Shown here piece by piece: positions 1-5,478 of a stretch of 10,831 nucleotides of DNA. This DNA is from Candidatus Woesearchaeota archaeon (GTDB lineage: Archaea > Nanobdellota > Nanobdellia > Woesearchaeales > GW2011-AR9). The translations under genes and the position numbers were made by a program. The first letter of the stretch is position 1. The number at the start of each line of letters is the position of its first letter. The stretch covers positions 1 to 10,831 of the forward strand of contig JAGVYX010000056.1 of NCBI GenBank assembly GCA_018303045.1, written 5' to 3'. The notes under the pieces are model-generated. The model did no database searches. It was not told the origin of the DNA and worked only from the letters and a program-made list of their open reading frames with translations.

Positions 1-448
1 GTATTGCAAGTCTTAATTTAGGCATATTGCTGAAATCACATAACCTGTATTTTTTAGCAACACTTTGAATTCTATTTTGTGAAATTTGAGCCACATTTAG
101 CATTTGTCGGCTTATGTCCAAAGCCAGATAGTTTGAAATTCTGCCACTCAGATTAGTTAAAATTCTGATTGCTTTTTGGCCATCCCCTGGGCCTAAATCA
201 ATTATTTGTGAGTTGTTCCTGATCCTACGCGATATTTGTGGCGTTATTCTATTAATCAATGAGAATTCCCTAGTATAACCAAAGTAATCGGGAGTATGAA
301 TAAATCCTAGAAAATCTTCTGCTCCGTTGATATAGCTAAACCGTGTTAAGCTGTCTGAATAATCTCCAGCTAAGTGTCTTGCCACAATGGCGGCTATTTG
401 TTCTCTACATTCAGTTTGCGCCATTTGTAGAACTTGCATTTTAACCAT
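1..448 (-). CDS. SAM-dependent methyltransferase, EgtD-like (histidine-specific family), 3' end outside window
   Basis: Partial gene: 149 codons are open from the start to the left window edge. The glycine-rich SAM-binding motif I is seen as IIDLGPGDGQKA, followed about 20 residues later by YLALDISRQML (motif II) and a CDF segment (motif III-like). Just upstream, PDYFGYTRE followed by a helix resembles the PEYYPTRxE stretch that precedes motif I in histidine N-alpha-methyltransferases (EgtD, Methyltransf_33 type). No N-terminal DinB-like domain precedes it. The first ATG overlaps the stop of the radical SAM gene. An in-frame ATG at 439, with AAAGGA 9 nt upstream, is an equally good start. The overlap implies translational coupling and a shared substrate or pathway. 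The class I methyltransferase fold is secure; the EgtD-like assignment is from remembered motif order and the substrate is unknown. Confidence 0.75.
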   Translation of the reverse strand, partial: MVKMQVLQMAQTECREQIAAIVARHLAGDYSDSLTRFSYINGAEDFLGFIHTPDYFGYTREFSLINRITPQISRRIRNNSQIIDLGPGDGQKAIRILTNLSGRISNYLALDISRQMLNVAQISQNRIQSVAKKYRLCDFSNMPKLRLAI

Positions 449-1466
449 TCCTTTGTCTGAGATACTGCACGAAGTTATCAAAGTTTGAATTTCTTAGAGG
501 ACAAAATCCATCCCCGGAGAATCTTTCAAAATATGTTCTTTGAGCATTTCGAAGCCCTCTTACTAGATCGGGGAATGCCTGATTTCTAATATTTCCAAAT
601 AAACCAGCAGTATCATAGGCGTGAGCATCAAAAAGTATTTCGCCATCATACCTAATACCAACACCATAATAGAAAGTTCCGCACGTTGGTCTTCCAACAT
701 CCCGGACAGAACTATCTGAAACTATTAACGAGCCATCAGAGTACTGGTTTATAATAGAATCTGTTCGTCTACTATCAATTAATAAATCTGAATGTTCTCG
801 CGTATTTCCTCTATTCATTATCGGCGCAACGCTGAAAAAAATTTCATCTCCAACAAATTCTTTAATTCTCGGTATTTCGCCTGCATTGTCTGCTGTTACA
901 ATGCTATGAATAGCTAATGGCAAAACTCTGTATCCATTTTCTGCAGATATTCTTCTTCTGAAAACATTTCTTGCTAATTCGATATTTCTAATTACAGCAT
1001 CGTAAGAATTAGTTCTGCCTGCAAAGTGTTCATACTCCCCTCTATCCAGATAGTCCAAACTTATGGCCAGAGACGCATTATTCTGAGCTAAATGCTGCAA
1101 GAAATCTTCTGTAAGTAATGAACCGTTGGTGAATATTGTAGTATGCAATCCTCTGGGACTGGCAAAATTTATGATATTTTCCAACATTTGTCTATAAACT
1201 AAAGGCTCTCCTTCACCAGAAATTTCTATGTGCAAAGCCCCGAGATCTCTAGCTTCAATTATTAAATCTTGCAGCTCTCTCTCAGTAAGGCCGTTTTGAG
1301 GCCTCTGTCTGCCATTCATCCCAGATAAGCAAAAATGGCATCTGTAATTACATACCGGAGGCATATTTAGAGATATGAAGTCTAATTCGCTTTCTCCAAG
1401 AGAGATTCCTCTAACTCTTTCGTAGTATTGAGGCGAACCCCTAAATATTCTTGTTTCGTTTATCAT
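441..1466 (-). CDS. Radical SAM enzyme with SPASM/twitch-like C-terminus
   Basis: A 341-aa protein. The cluster-binding CxxxCxxC motif is CNYRCHFC at residues 39-46, and the SAM-contacting GE motif appears as SGEGEP at 83-88. A C-terminal region around residues 260-325 has Cys262, then RYDGEIL, then FGNI, then Cys322. This order recalls the SPASM/twitch auxiliary-cluster domain of MoaA and peptide-modifying enzymes, but with only two extra cysteines seen, so it may hold an incomplete cluster or none. The gene lies 5 nt downstream of the transporter gene and overlaps the methyltransferase gene, so the three are probably one transcript. No Shine-Dalgarno sequence precedes the ATG. No precursor peptide gene is visible nearby within the window. 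Radical SAM membership is very secure; the reaction is unknown. Confidence 0.93.
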   Translation of the reverse strand: MINETRIFRGSPQYYERVRGISLGESELDFISLNMPPVCNYRCHFCLSGMNGRQRPQNGLTERELQDLIIEARDLGALHIEISGEGEPLVYRQMLENIINFASPRGLHTTIFTNGSLLTEDFLQHLAQNNASLAISLDYLDRGEYEHFAGRTNSYDAVIRNIELARNVFRRRISAENGYRVLPLAIHSIVTADNAGEIPRIKEFVGDEIFFSVAPIMNRGNTREHSDLLIDSRRTDSIINQYSDGSLIVSDSSVRDVGRPTCGTFYYGVGIRYDGEILFDAHAYDTAGLFGNIRNQAFPDLVRGLRNAQRTYFERFSGDGFCPLRNSNFDNFVQYLRQRNG

Positions 1467-1471
1467 TGTGA

Positions 1472-1801
1472 TTATCCCATAACCTCAATAAAAATTATCG
1501 AACCGGTTAGTATCAAAAGCCCGATTATTCGGAGCAAGTTAATACTTTCACCAAAGAGGAAAATGCCACCAAGTGTAACGGCCAATATATTCAACCCCAA
1601 GAATATGCCGGTAGCTATTCCAACAGACTCGGAGTTCAATGTTTGCGCATAAAGCAGTATTCCAAATAAGTTTAACACTACCCCAAGCAACACAAACAGG
1701 ATTTGCCCTGCTCTTGACCAATGAGCCAGCGCCAGATCTCCAAGTGTTACAAGGACACCGGCCATTACCAATAATAGTATCGTATTCATTTTGATTGTCA
1801 T
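1472..1801 (-). CDS. Small four-helix transporter of the SMR/EamA (drug/metabolite transporter) superfamily
   Basis: A 109-aa, highly hydrophobic protein with four predicted membrane helices (about residues 7-27, 31-53, 57-79 and 85-106). It aligns without gaps to EmrE/QacE-type proteins with an offset of four residues. For example, YAQTL at 51-55 matches LAQTL, and VGIATGIFLG at 60-69 matches TGIAYAIWSG. The residues essential for cationic drug export in EmrE are changed: Glu14 corresponds to Val18, Tyr60 to Thr64 and Trp63 to Phe67. An acidic Asp22 lies one helical turn after Val18. It may therefore be closer to ArnE/F-like or EamA half-transporters with another substrate. It is first in a leftward unit with the radical SAM and methyltransferase genes, so it may move their substrate or product. 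An alternative start is Met5 (ATG at 1789). Confidence 0.85.
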   Translation of the reverse strand: MTIKMNTILLLVMAGVLVTLGDLALAHWSRAGQILFVLLGVVLNLFGILLYAQTLNSESVGIATGIFLGLNILAVTLGGIFLFGESINLLRIIGLLILTGSIIFIEVMG

Positions 1802-1826
1802 TAACTACTATGCAGTAATCAGGAAG

Positions 1827-1836
1827 ATATATTAAC
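1827..1836 (-). promoter_or_regulatory. TATA-like promoter element for the leftward transporter/radical SAM operon
   Basis: Read on the minus strand this is GTTAATATAT. It is centred about 30 bp upstream of the transporter ATG at 1801, so the transcript would have a leader of only a few bases. It is the left arm of an inverted repeat whose right arm (1842-1851) is the TATA element of the divergent gene. It is called from position and composition only. Confidence 0.55.
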
Positions 1837-1841
1837 CTAAT

Positions 1842-1851
1842 GTTAATATAT
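1842..1851 (+). promoter_or_regulatory. TATA-like promoter element for the rightward ACT-domain gene
   Basis: GTTAATATAT is centred about 28 bp upstream of the ATG at 1875, as expected for a leaderless archaeal transcript. It is identical to the element used by the divergent operon on the other strand. Confidence 0.55.
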
Positions 1852-1874
1852 TAACAAATAATGGTGAAATTGTT

Positions 1875-2549
1875 ATGGTAACTGTATCGCATCTGGCAGA
1901 AAAAATTGTAGAAAGAAAACCGTTTCTAGAGGAAGCTTTAGCAAAGGGCATCATTAATTATGTGGCATTAGCTGAGATATTGAGGCCTGAAATAGAAAAA
2001 GAGCTCAAAAAAGAAGTTAAAACTTCTGCCATAATGATGTCCTTAAGAAGGCTGTCTGAAAAATTAGAAAAAAATTTTATTAAACAAGCCCAAATCAGAT
2101 TTAAGGAAACGGATATTACCATCAAATCAAATTTGTTTGAAATTACAGTCCTAAAATCCTCTGTAATCATTAGCAATATAAAAAGACTATACGATTTAAT
2201 AGATTTTTCCAGAGGAGATTTTCTGACAATAACTCATGGAATTTATGAGATTACAATTATATCAAATAAAAAACATAAAAATAAGATCGAGAGGATTCTT
2301 GAAGAAGAAAAAATTGTGAAAATTATAGATAACTTGTCTTCTTTGACAATAAAAATTCCAATAGAAGCAGTTGAACAAATTGGCTTATTTTATATTGTAA
2401 CAAAAGCCCTCAATTGGGAAAACATTAATATTATTGAAATTGTTTCTACTTTAACAGAAATGACTTTTATACTAAAAGAAGACGATATTTCTCAAGCATT
2501 TAATATCCTGAAAAAATTAATTGAAGAACAAGAATCTGTTAAAAAATAA
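1875..2549 (+). CDS. ACT-domain protein (regulatory; often mis-annotated as aspartate kinase), copy 1
   Basis: A 224-aa protein with no kinase domain. Residues 1-80 are mostly helical, with the motif LEEALAKGIINYVALA, then a charged stretch and SAIMMSLRRL (51-60). A central beta-rich part covers about 80-150. The C-terminal ACT-like domain (about 168-216) has IGLFYIVTKALNWENINIIE followed by an STLTEMTFIL strand. ACT domains usually bind amino acids or other small ligands. The layout matches, from memory, a family of roughly 220-aa proteins found in Bacteroidetes and some archaea that carries the name aspartate kinase because of its ACT domain. Coding sequence is noticeably AT-rich. It is divergent from the transporter/radical SAM operon with a shared TATA region, which suggests (inference) local regulation. 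A diverged relative lies at 6760-7410. Confidence 0.82.
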   Translation: MVTVSHLAEKIVERKPFLEEALAKGIINYVALAEILRPEIEKELKKEVKTSAIMMSLRRLSEKLEKNFIKQAQIRFKETDITIKSNLFEITVLKSSVIISNIKRLYDLIDFSRGDFLTITHGIYEITIISNKKHKNKIERILEEEKIVKIIDNLSSLTIKIPIEAVEQIGLFYIVTKALNWENINIIEIVSTLTEMTFILKEDDISQAFNILKKLIEEQESVKK

Positions 2550-2634
2550 TTGTTTTATTGATGGTAACAATCTCTGAATAAAAAATCATGGTAACTACAA
2601 ATTTTCGACAGACTTGCAACTAAAAAGGAGGCCA
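2549..2634. terminator. Convergent intergenic region with T-rich termination candidates
   Basis: This lies between the converging ACT-domain gene and guaB. On the minus strand, runs of five and six T occur at 2626-2622 and about 2585-2580, shortly after the guaB stop. On the plus strand, ATTGTT (2549-2554) can pair with AACAAT (2566-2571) around an 11-nt loop. Archaeal termination often uses T-runs, so this is a plausible but weak call. ATGGTAAC occurs here twice (near 2561 and 2588) and once at the ATG of the preceding gene. Confidence 0.3.
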
Positions 2635-4065
2635 TCACTCGCTCAATTTTTCTCCCCGGCTCAAGCTTTCTTGCCAGCCGGCATTAGTAATTCTCACAAA
2701 TTCCGCCTTTTCCTGCAATTCCCTAATATCTCTGGCGCCGCCATAGCTGAGGCCGCTTTTCAATCCCTTGATCAGGCTTTTGGCTACTTCTTCTACCGAT
2801 CCCTTGTAATCAACTAGAATAGAAACGCCTTCCACAAATACGTCAATTTTCTCTTTTACTTTTCGGTGAAATTGATGTTCTTTACGTTCATGGCTGCTGT
2901 CATAAGAAGCGCTGCCCATATACTTCTTATATCTCCGGCCGTCTTTCATTAGAATCATTCCTGGCGACTCATCTGTTCCGGCAAATAAATTTCCTGAGAA
3001 AATAGAGCTGGCTCCGGCAGCCAGGGCTTTAGTTACATCTCCCGGGTATTTAATGCCGCCATCGGCGCAAACGGGGATGTTATATTTCTTAGCGACTTCT
3101 GAAACATTCAGCACGGCAGTAAATTGCGGCACACCGCTTCCGGAAATGATTCTGGTAGTGCAAACTGGAGACGGCCCAATGCCTACCTTTAGCCCATCAG
3201 CGCCAGCTTCAATTAAATCCCTGGCGGCTTCTCCGGTGGCAATATTTCCAACCATCACCTCCAAGAACGGAAATTTTTGTTTAAGTTCTTTTAATCTTTG
3301 GATGACCAAATCGGAATGGGCATGGGCGGTATCAAGTACTAGAACGTCAACGCCGGCTTCTGCCAGCGCGGCAGCCCGCTCTAGCGTATCTTTAACTCCG
3401 ATTGCTGCTCCAACTTTTAGCCTTCCTTTAGCATCGCGGCAGGATTGCGGCCAGTATTCTAATTTTTTAATATCTTTGGTAGTAATTAAACCTCTGATCC
3501 GGCCGTTTTCAACCAGAGGCAGTTTTTCAATTTTATGCTCCTGCAAGATTTTTTTAGCTTCTTCCAATTGTATCCCCGAGGAAGCAATTATTAATTGGCC
3601 TTTGGGAGTCATAACGGAAGCAATGCTTTTAGTTAAGTCCGTTTCAAACAGGTAATCTTTAGCGGTAAAAATGCCTACTAATTCTTCTCCAATAGAAACC
3701 AATAAGCTGGTTACATTTTCTTTTTCCATAACTTTTACAGCTTCGCCAATGGTAACGGCAGGAGAAACGGCAACCGGATGCTCAATAATATAACTGGTAG
3801 ACCGTTTCACTTTCTTAACTTCTTCTGCCTGTTCTTCAATGGAACTAAACTGATGAATTACTCCTAATCCTCCTTCCCGGGCCAGGGCAATAGCCATCTT
3901 ATGCTCGGTAACGGTAGCCATATTGGCGCTGACTAAGGGAATGTTTAAAGAAATATTTTTGGTAAATTTGGTTTTAACATTGGCTTCGCTGCGCGAGTTT
4001 AAAGGCGTCCGTTTGGGCACCAATAATACATCAGAATAAGTTAAGGCTAACGGAATGTCTTTCAT
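2635..4065 (-). CDS. guaB: Inosine-5'-monophosphate dehydrogenase with CBS (Bateman) domains
   Basis: IMPDH oxidises IMP to XMP with NAD+, the committed step to GMP. The 476-aa length is typical of the full enzyme. The N-terminal barrel starts at YSDVLLVP (10-17), a CBS pair is inserted at about residues 95-205, and the barrel resumes with VLVLDTAHAHS. The catalytic loop contains Cys302 in GIGPSPVCTTR. The phosphate-binding part follows as CADGGIKYPGDVTKALAAGA (333-352) and SGNLFAGTDESPG. The flap region ends in YKGSVEEV and GLKSGLSYGGA. The usual loop reads GPGSICTTR, so here GS is replaced by SP next to the catalytic cysteine. GMP reductase shares the loop but lacks CBS domains, so IMPDH is preferred. 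It has its own TATA box and seems monocistronic. Confidence in the family is very high. Confidence 0.95.
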   Translation of the reverse strand: MKDIPLALTYSDVLLVPKRTPLNSRSEANVKTKFTKNISLNIPLVSANMATVTEHKMAIALAREGGLGVIHQFSSIEEQAEEVKKVKRSTSYIIEHPVAVSPAVTIGEAVKVMEKENVTSLLVSIGEELVGIFTAKDYLFETDLTKSIASVMTPKGQLIIASSGIQLEEAKKILQEHKIEKLPLVENGRIRGLITTKDIKKLEYWPQSCRDAKGRLKVGAAIGVKDTLERAAALAEAGVDVLVLDTAHAHSDLVIQRLKELKQKFPFLEVMVGNIATGEAARDLIEAGADGLKVGIGPSPVCTTRIISGSGVPQFTAVLNVSEVAKKYNIPVCADGGIKYPGDVTKALAAGASSIFSGNLFAGTDESPGMILMKDGRRYKKYMGSASYDSSHERKEHQFHRKVKEKIDVFVEGVSILVDYKGSVEEVAKSLIKGLKSGLSYGGARDIRELQEKAEFVRITNAGWQESLSRGEKLSE

Positions 4066-4090
4066 ACCGTTATTTTAGGTTTGTTTTCTT

Positions 4091-4098
4091 AATATAAA
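4091..4098 (-). promoter_or_regulatory. TATA-like promoter element for guaB
   Basis: Minus-strand TTTATATT is centred about 29 bp upstream of the guaB ATG at 4065, in the 52-bp gap after the preceding gene. It gives guaB an independent, nearly leaderless transcript. Confidence 0.6.
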
Positions 4099-4117
4099 TA
4101 GATTTAGGGTATGCAAA

Positions 4118-4690
4118 CTATCTTTTTCTTAAATTTCTAGGGAACAGCACCGGAACCTTATCAACGGTTACTCTTCGGAGATAACTGACCTGCTCAATTC
4201 TCTTATTAGAGTAAATAATATCCTTGTGGGCTAACGCCTGTTCAATGAATTCTGATTTTAATTTTAGTTTGTAATTGCCTTCTTCTTTATTCTTGTGGCC
4301 ATCTTCTTCTTCATTCTTAGAGCCATCTTTTAGCGCTTCAATTTTGATTTTAAGTTCCTCTTCGGGAAGCCCCACAAAACAAGTATAGATTTTAGCCCAT
4401 TCCACGAAATAGCGCATTAACAATTCAACGTTGGTATTTCCCAAAGAGGAAAGCCCGACTGCCTGATTTAAAGCCATCTCAATACCCGCTCCATTAGGAA
4501 GCGCCCGGCCATCTTTTTCTCCTTTCAGCCTATACCCGACAACTAGGCCAAATCGGGAATCCATAGCCTTAGTGTCCTGATTGGTATATAAGGCTGAATA
4601 GGAGCCAACGTGGTTTGCTGGGGTCAAGATCATAACTTCATCTATCCCTTTGCCCCAGCGCACAGAATAATAATTAGGTTTCTTTTCCAT
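4118..4690 (-). CDS. Hypothetical protein, unrecognised, soluble, with a tandem octapeptide
   Basis: A 190-aa protein I do not recognise. It has no signal peptide or membrane helix. The N-terminal two thirds look like a compact globular domain: the pattern YYSVRWGKGIDEVMI, then TPANHVGSYSALY, a GLVVGYRLKG strand and helices to about residue 105. Residues 122-137 are two adjacent eight-residue copies, DGSKNEEE and DGHKNKEE, from a 24-bp duplication, and form a highly charged linker. The C-terminus is basic (PRNLRKR). It has its own TATA-like box and lies upstream of guaB in the same direction, but guaB also has its own promoter, so a functional link is uncertain. Codon use resembles that of its neighbours, supporting a real gene. 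Confidence 0.75.
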   Translation of the reverse strand: MEKKPNYYSVRWGKGIDEVMILTPANHVGSYSALYTNQDTKAMDSRFGLVVGYRLKGEKDGRALPNGAGIEMALNQAVGLSSLGNTNVELLMRYFVEWAKIYTCFVGLPEEELKIKIEALKDGSKNEEEDGHKNKEEGNYKLKLKSEFIEQALAHKDIIYSNKRIEQVSYLRRVTVDKVPVLFPRNLRKR

Positions 4691-4715
4691 GATGCCGATT
4701 TACAGTAGAGACTTA

Positions 4716-4723
4716 ATTATAAA
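4716..4723 (-). promoter_or_regulatory. TATA-like promoter element for the 190-aa gene
   Basis: Minus-strand TTTATAAT is centred about 29 bp upstream of the ATG at 4690. No Shine-Dalgarno sequence lies before the ATG. Confidence 0.55.
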
Positions 4724-5006
4724 GTTTATTAAAGATAATTTTAAATAATTAATTTTTGGCAGTGCACGTATTTGACTGATGGATTATTACTTTTTATACA
4801 AGAATTAGTTTAGTGTATCAGTCATTTCTACACACTACTTAATTTTTTATTGGCAAAGTTCTCTAAAGATAATTTTGAAAAACCTTTTCTGGGCCTCTAA
4901 GGTTAAATGAAATGAGCAGAAATCCTAACTGTTTAAGGTATTGGATCAATGCTGTAATTGATTTTGCTACTATATCATAGAAACAGTAGTTCAGGCCATA
5001 GCCAAA
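4724..5006. other. Intergenic region between divergent genes; repeats and a possible decayed reading frame
   Basis: No convincing gene lies here. TGACTGAT (4773-4780) is matched by the inverted ATCAGTCA (4817-4824) across 36 nt. TAAAGATAATTTT occurs as a 13-bp direct repeat at 4730-4742 and 4864-4876. On the minus strand a frame with no start codon stays open from inside the 5038 gene down to a TAG at about 4864. Its end reads LIQYLKQLGFLLISFNLRG and could be a gene remnant or chance. A plus-strand 22-codon frame begins at 4912. The tails of the region hold the promoters of the flanking genes. Confidence 0.35.
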
Positions 5007-5014
5007 TTTATAAA
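5007..5014 (+). promoter_or_regulatory. TATA-like promoter element for the 66-aa membrane protein gene
   Basis: TTTATAAA, preceded by an A-rich BRE-like CCAAA, is centred 27-28 bp upstream of the ATG at 5038. This predicts a leaderless mRNA and supports this small gene as real. Confidence 0.65.
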
Positions 5015-5037
5015 GCAGCAGTTTTCTAAATGATATT

Positions 5038-5238
5038 ATGGCGCGTTATTCTCAACTGCGATTGTTTACGATTTTAAGCGGGCTGCTGATTTTTTCGTTA
5101 ATTAATTTCATTTTTGCCCTGACTACCGGGATTAATTTTATTGATATCGGTTTGCCCAACTATTTGGAAAGTATTATTGTGGCGGTCTTTTCTTTTGCCT
5201 TAATTGGGTTGTTAGTTTGGGAAATGAGCAATTTGTAA
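5038..5238 (+). CDS. Small two-helix membrane protein, unrecognised
   Basis: A 66-aa hydrophobic protein. Two predicted membrane helices span about residues 8-29 and 44-61, joined by a short loop (TTGINFIDIGLPNY). The N-terminus carries Arg3 and Arg8, so by the positive-inside rule both ends may face the cytoplasm. A well placed TATA box supports expression from the first ATG. I recognise no family. It lies directly before the tandem repeat array that leads to rfcL and is in the same orientation, but the array appears to hold a separate promoter for rfcL, so co-transcription is possible rather than shown. Confidence 0.65.
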   Translation: MARYSQLRLFTILSGLLIFSLINFIFALTTGINFIDIGLPNYLESIIVAVFSFALIGLLVWEMSNL

Positions 5239-5247
5239 ATGAAAAAA

Positions 5248-5458
5248 GAATGAAATGGTATAGATCTTTAAAAAAGAATAAAATGGTATAACTCTTTAAA
5301 AAAGAATAAAATGGTATAACTCTTTAAAAAAGAATGAAATGGTATAGATCTTTAAAAAAGAATGAAATGGTATAGATCTTTAAAAAAGAATGAAATGGTA
5401 TAGATCTTTAAAAAAGAATTCTTTAAAAAAGAATGAAATTGTATAAATCTTTAAAAAT
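5248..5458 (+). repeat. 28-bp tandem repeat array, seven full units plus one 15-bp remnant
   Basis: Units begin at 5248, 5276, 5304, 5332, 5360 and 5388. A truncated unit lies at 5416-5430 and a last, more divergent unit at 5431-5458. Each full unit reads GAAT(G/A)AAAT(G/T)GTATA followed by a variable triplet, then TCTTTAAAAA(A/T). Units 1, 4, 5 and 6 are identical (GATC form). Units 2 and 3 are identical to each other (AACTC form). Such blocks point to recent duplication by slippage or unequal exchange. The period is not a multiple of three and stops are frequent, so the array is not coding. Every unit carries a TATA-like CTTTAAAAA, and the one in the last unit sits at the correct distance for rfcL. 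Confidence 0.95.
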
Positions 5459-5459
5459 A
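5450..5459 (+). promoter_or_regulatory. TATA-like promoter element for rfcL, inside the last repeat unit
   Basis: TTTAAAAATA is centred about 25 bp upstream of the rfcL ATG at 5479. This is the spacing seen at the other genes here and indicates a leaderless mRNA. It comes from the last, diverged copy of the 28-bp repeat. Confidence 0.6.
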
Positions 5460-5478
5460 ATAGCTGTTCTTAATAATT

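Larger units (their letters stand above)
1827..1855. promoter_or_regulatory. Inverted repeat with an overlapping palindrome in a divergent promoter (candidate operator)
   Basis: ATATATTAAC (1827-1836), a 5-nt spacer CTAAT, then GTTAATATAT (1842-1851) form perfect 10-bp arms. The right arm is also part of a perfect 14-bp palindrome GTTAATATATTAAC (1842-1855). The TTAAC half-site therefore occurs three times in 29 bp. Each arm sits at the TATA position for one of the two divergent genes. A DNA-binding protein recognising the half-site, or TBP itself, could not easily occupy both promoters at once. Confidence 0.5.

Noticed and set aside
1428..1652. Plus-strand open frame of 74 codons
   Set aside because: It is antisense to the radical SAM and transporter genes, has low-complexity composition and no promoter. 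The minus-strand products are clearly recognisable.
1875..2549. Aspartate kinase
   Set aside because: Only the ACT-like regulatory part is recognisable; 224 residues have no kinase domain or its lysine and serine/threonine motifs.
2614..2817. Plus-strand frame beginning before the guaB 3' end, with GGAGG nearby
   Set aside because: It is mostly antisense to guaB, and the GGAGG lies downstream of the start. No TATA box at the usual distance.
3053..3655. Plus-strand 200-codon open frame
   Set aside because: It is fully antisense to the conserved guaB catalytic and CBS regions and its composition (Ser/Pro/Ala-rich) is typical of a shadow frame.
4912..4980. Plus-strand 22-codon frame in the intergenic region
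   Set aside because: Too short, no TATA box at the usual distance, and expected by chance in a region of this size.
4740..4990. tRNA or C/D-box RNA gene
   Set aside because: No TTCRANNC T-arm, cloverleaf or RTGATGA/CTGA box pair could be found on either strand.
5248..5458. CRISPR array
   Set aside because: Repeats are directly adjacent with no unique spacers, and no cas gene is present.
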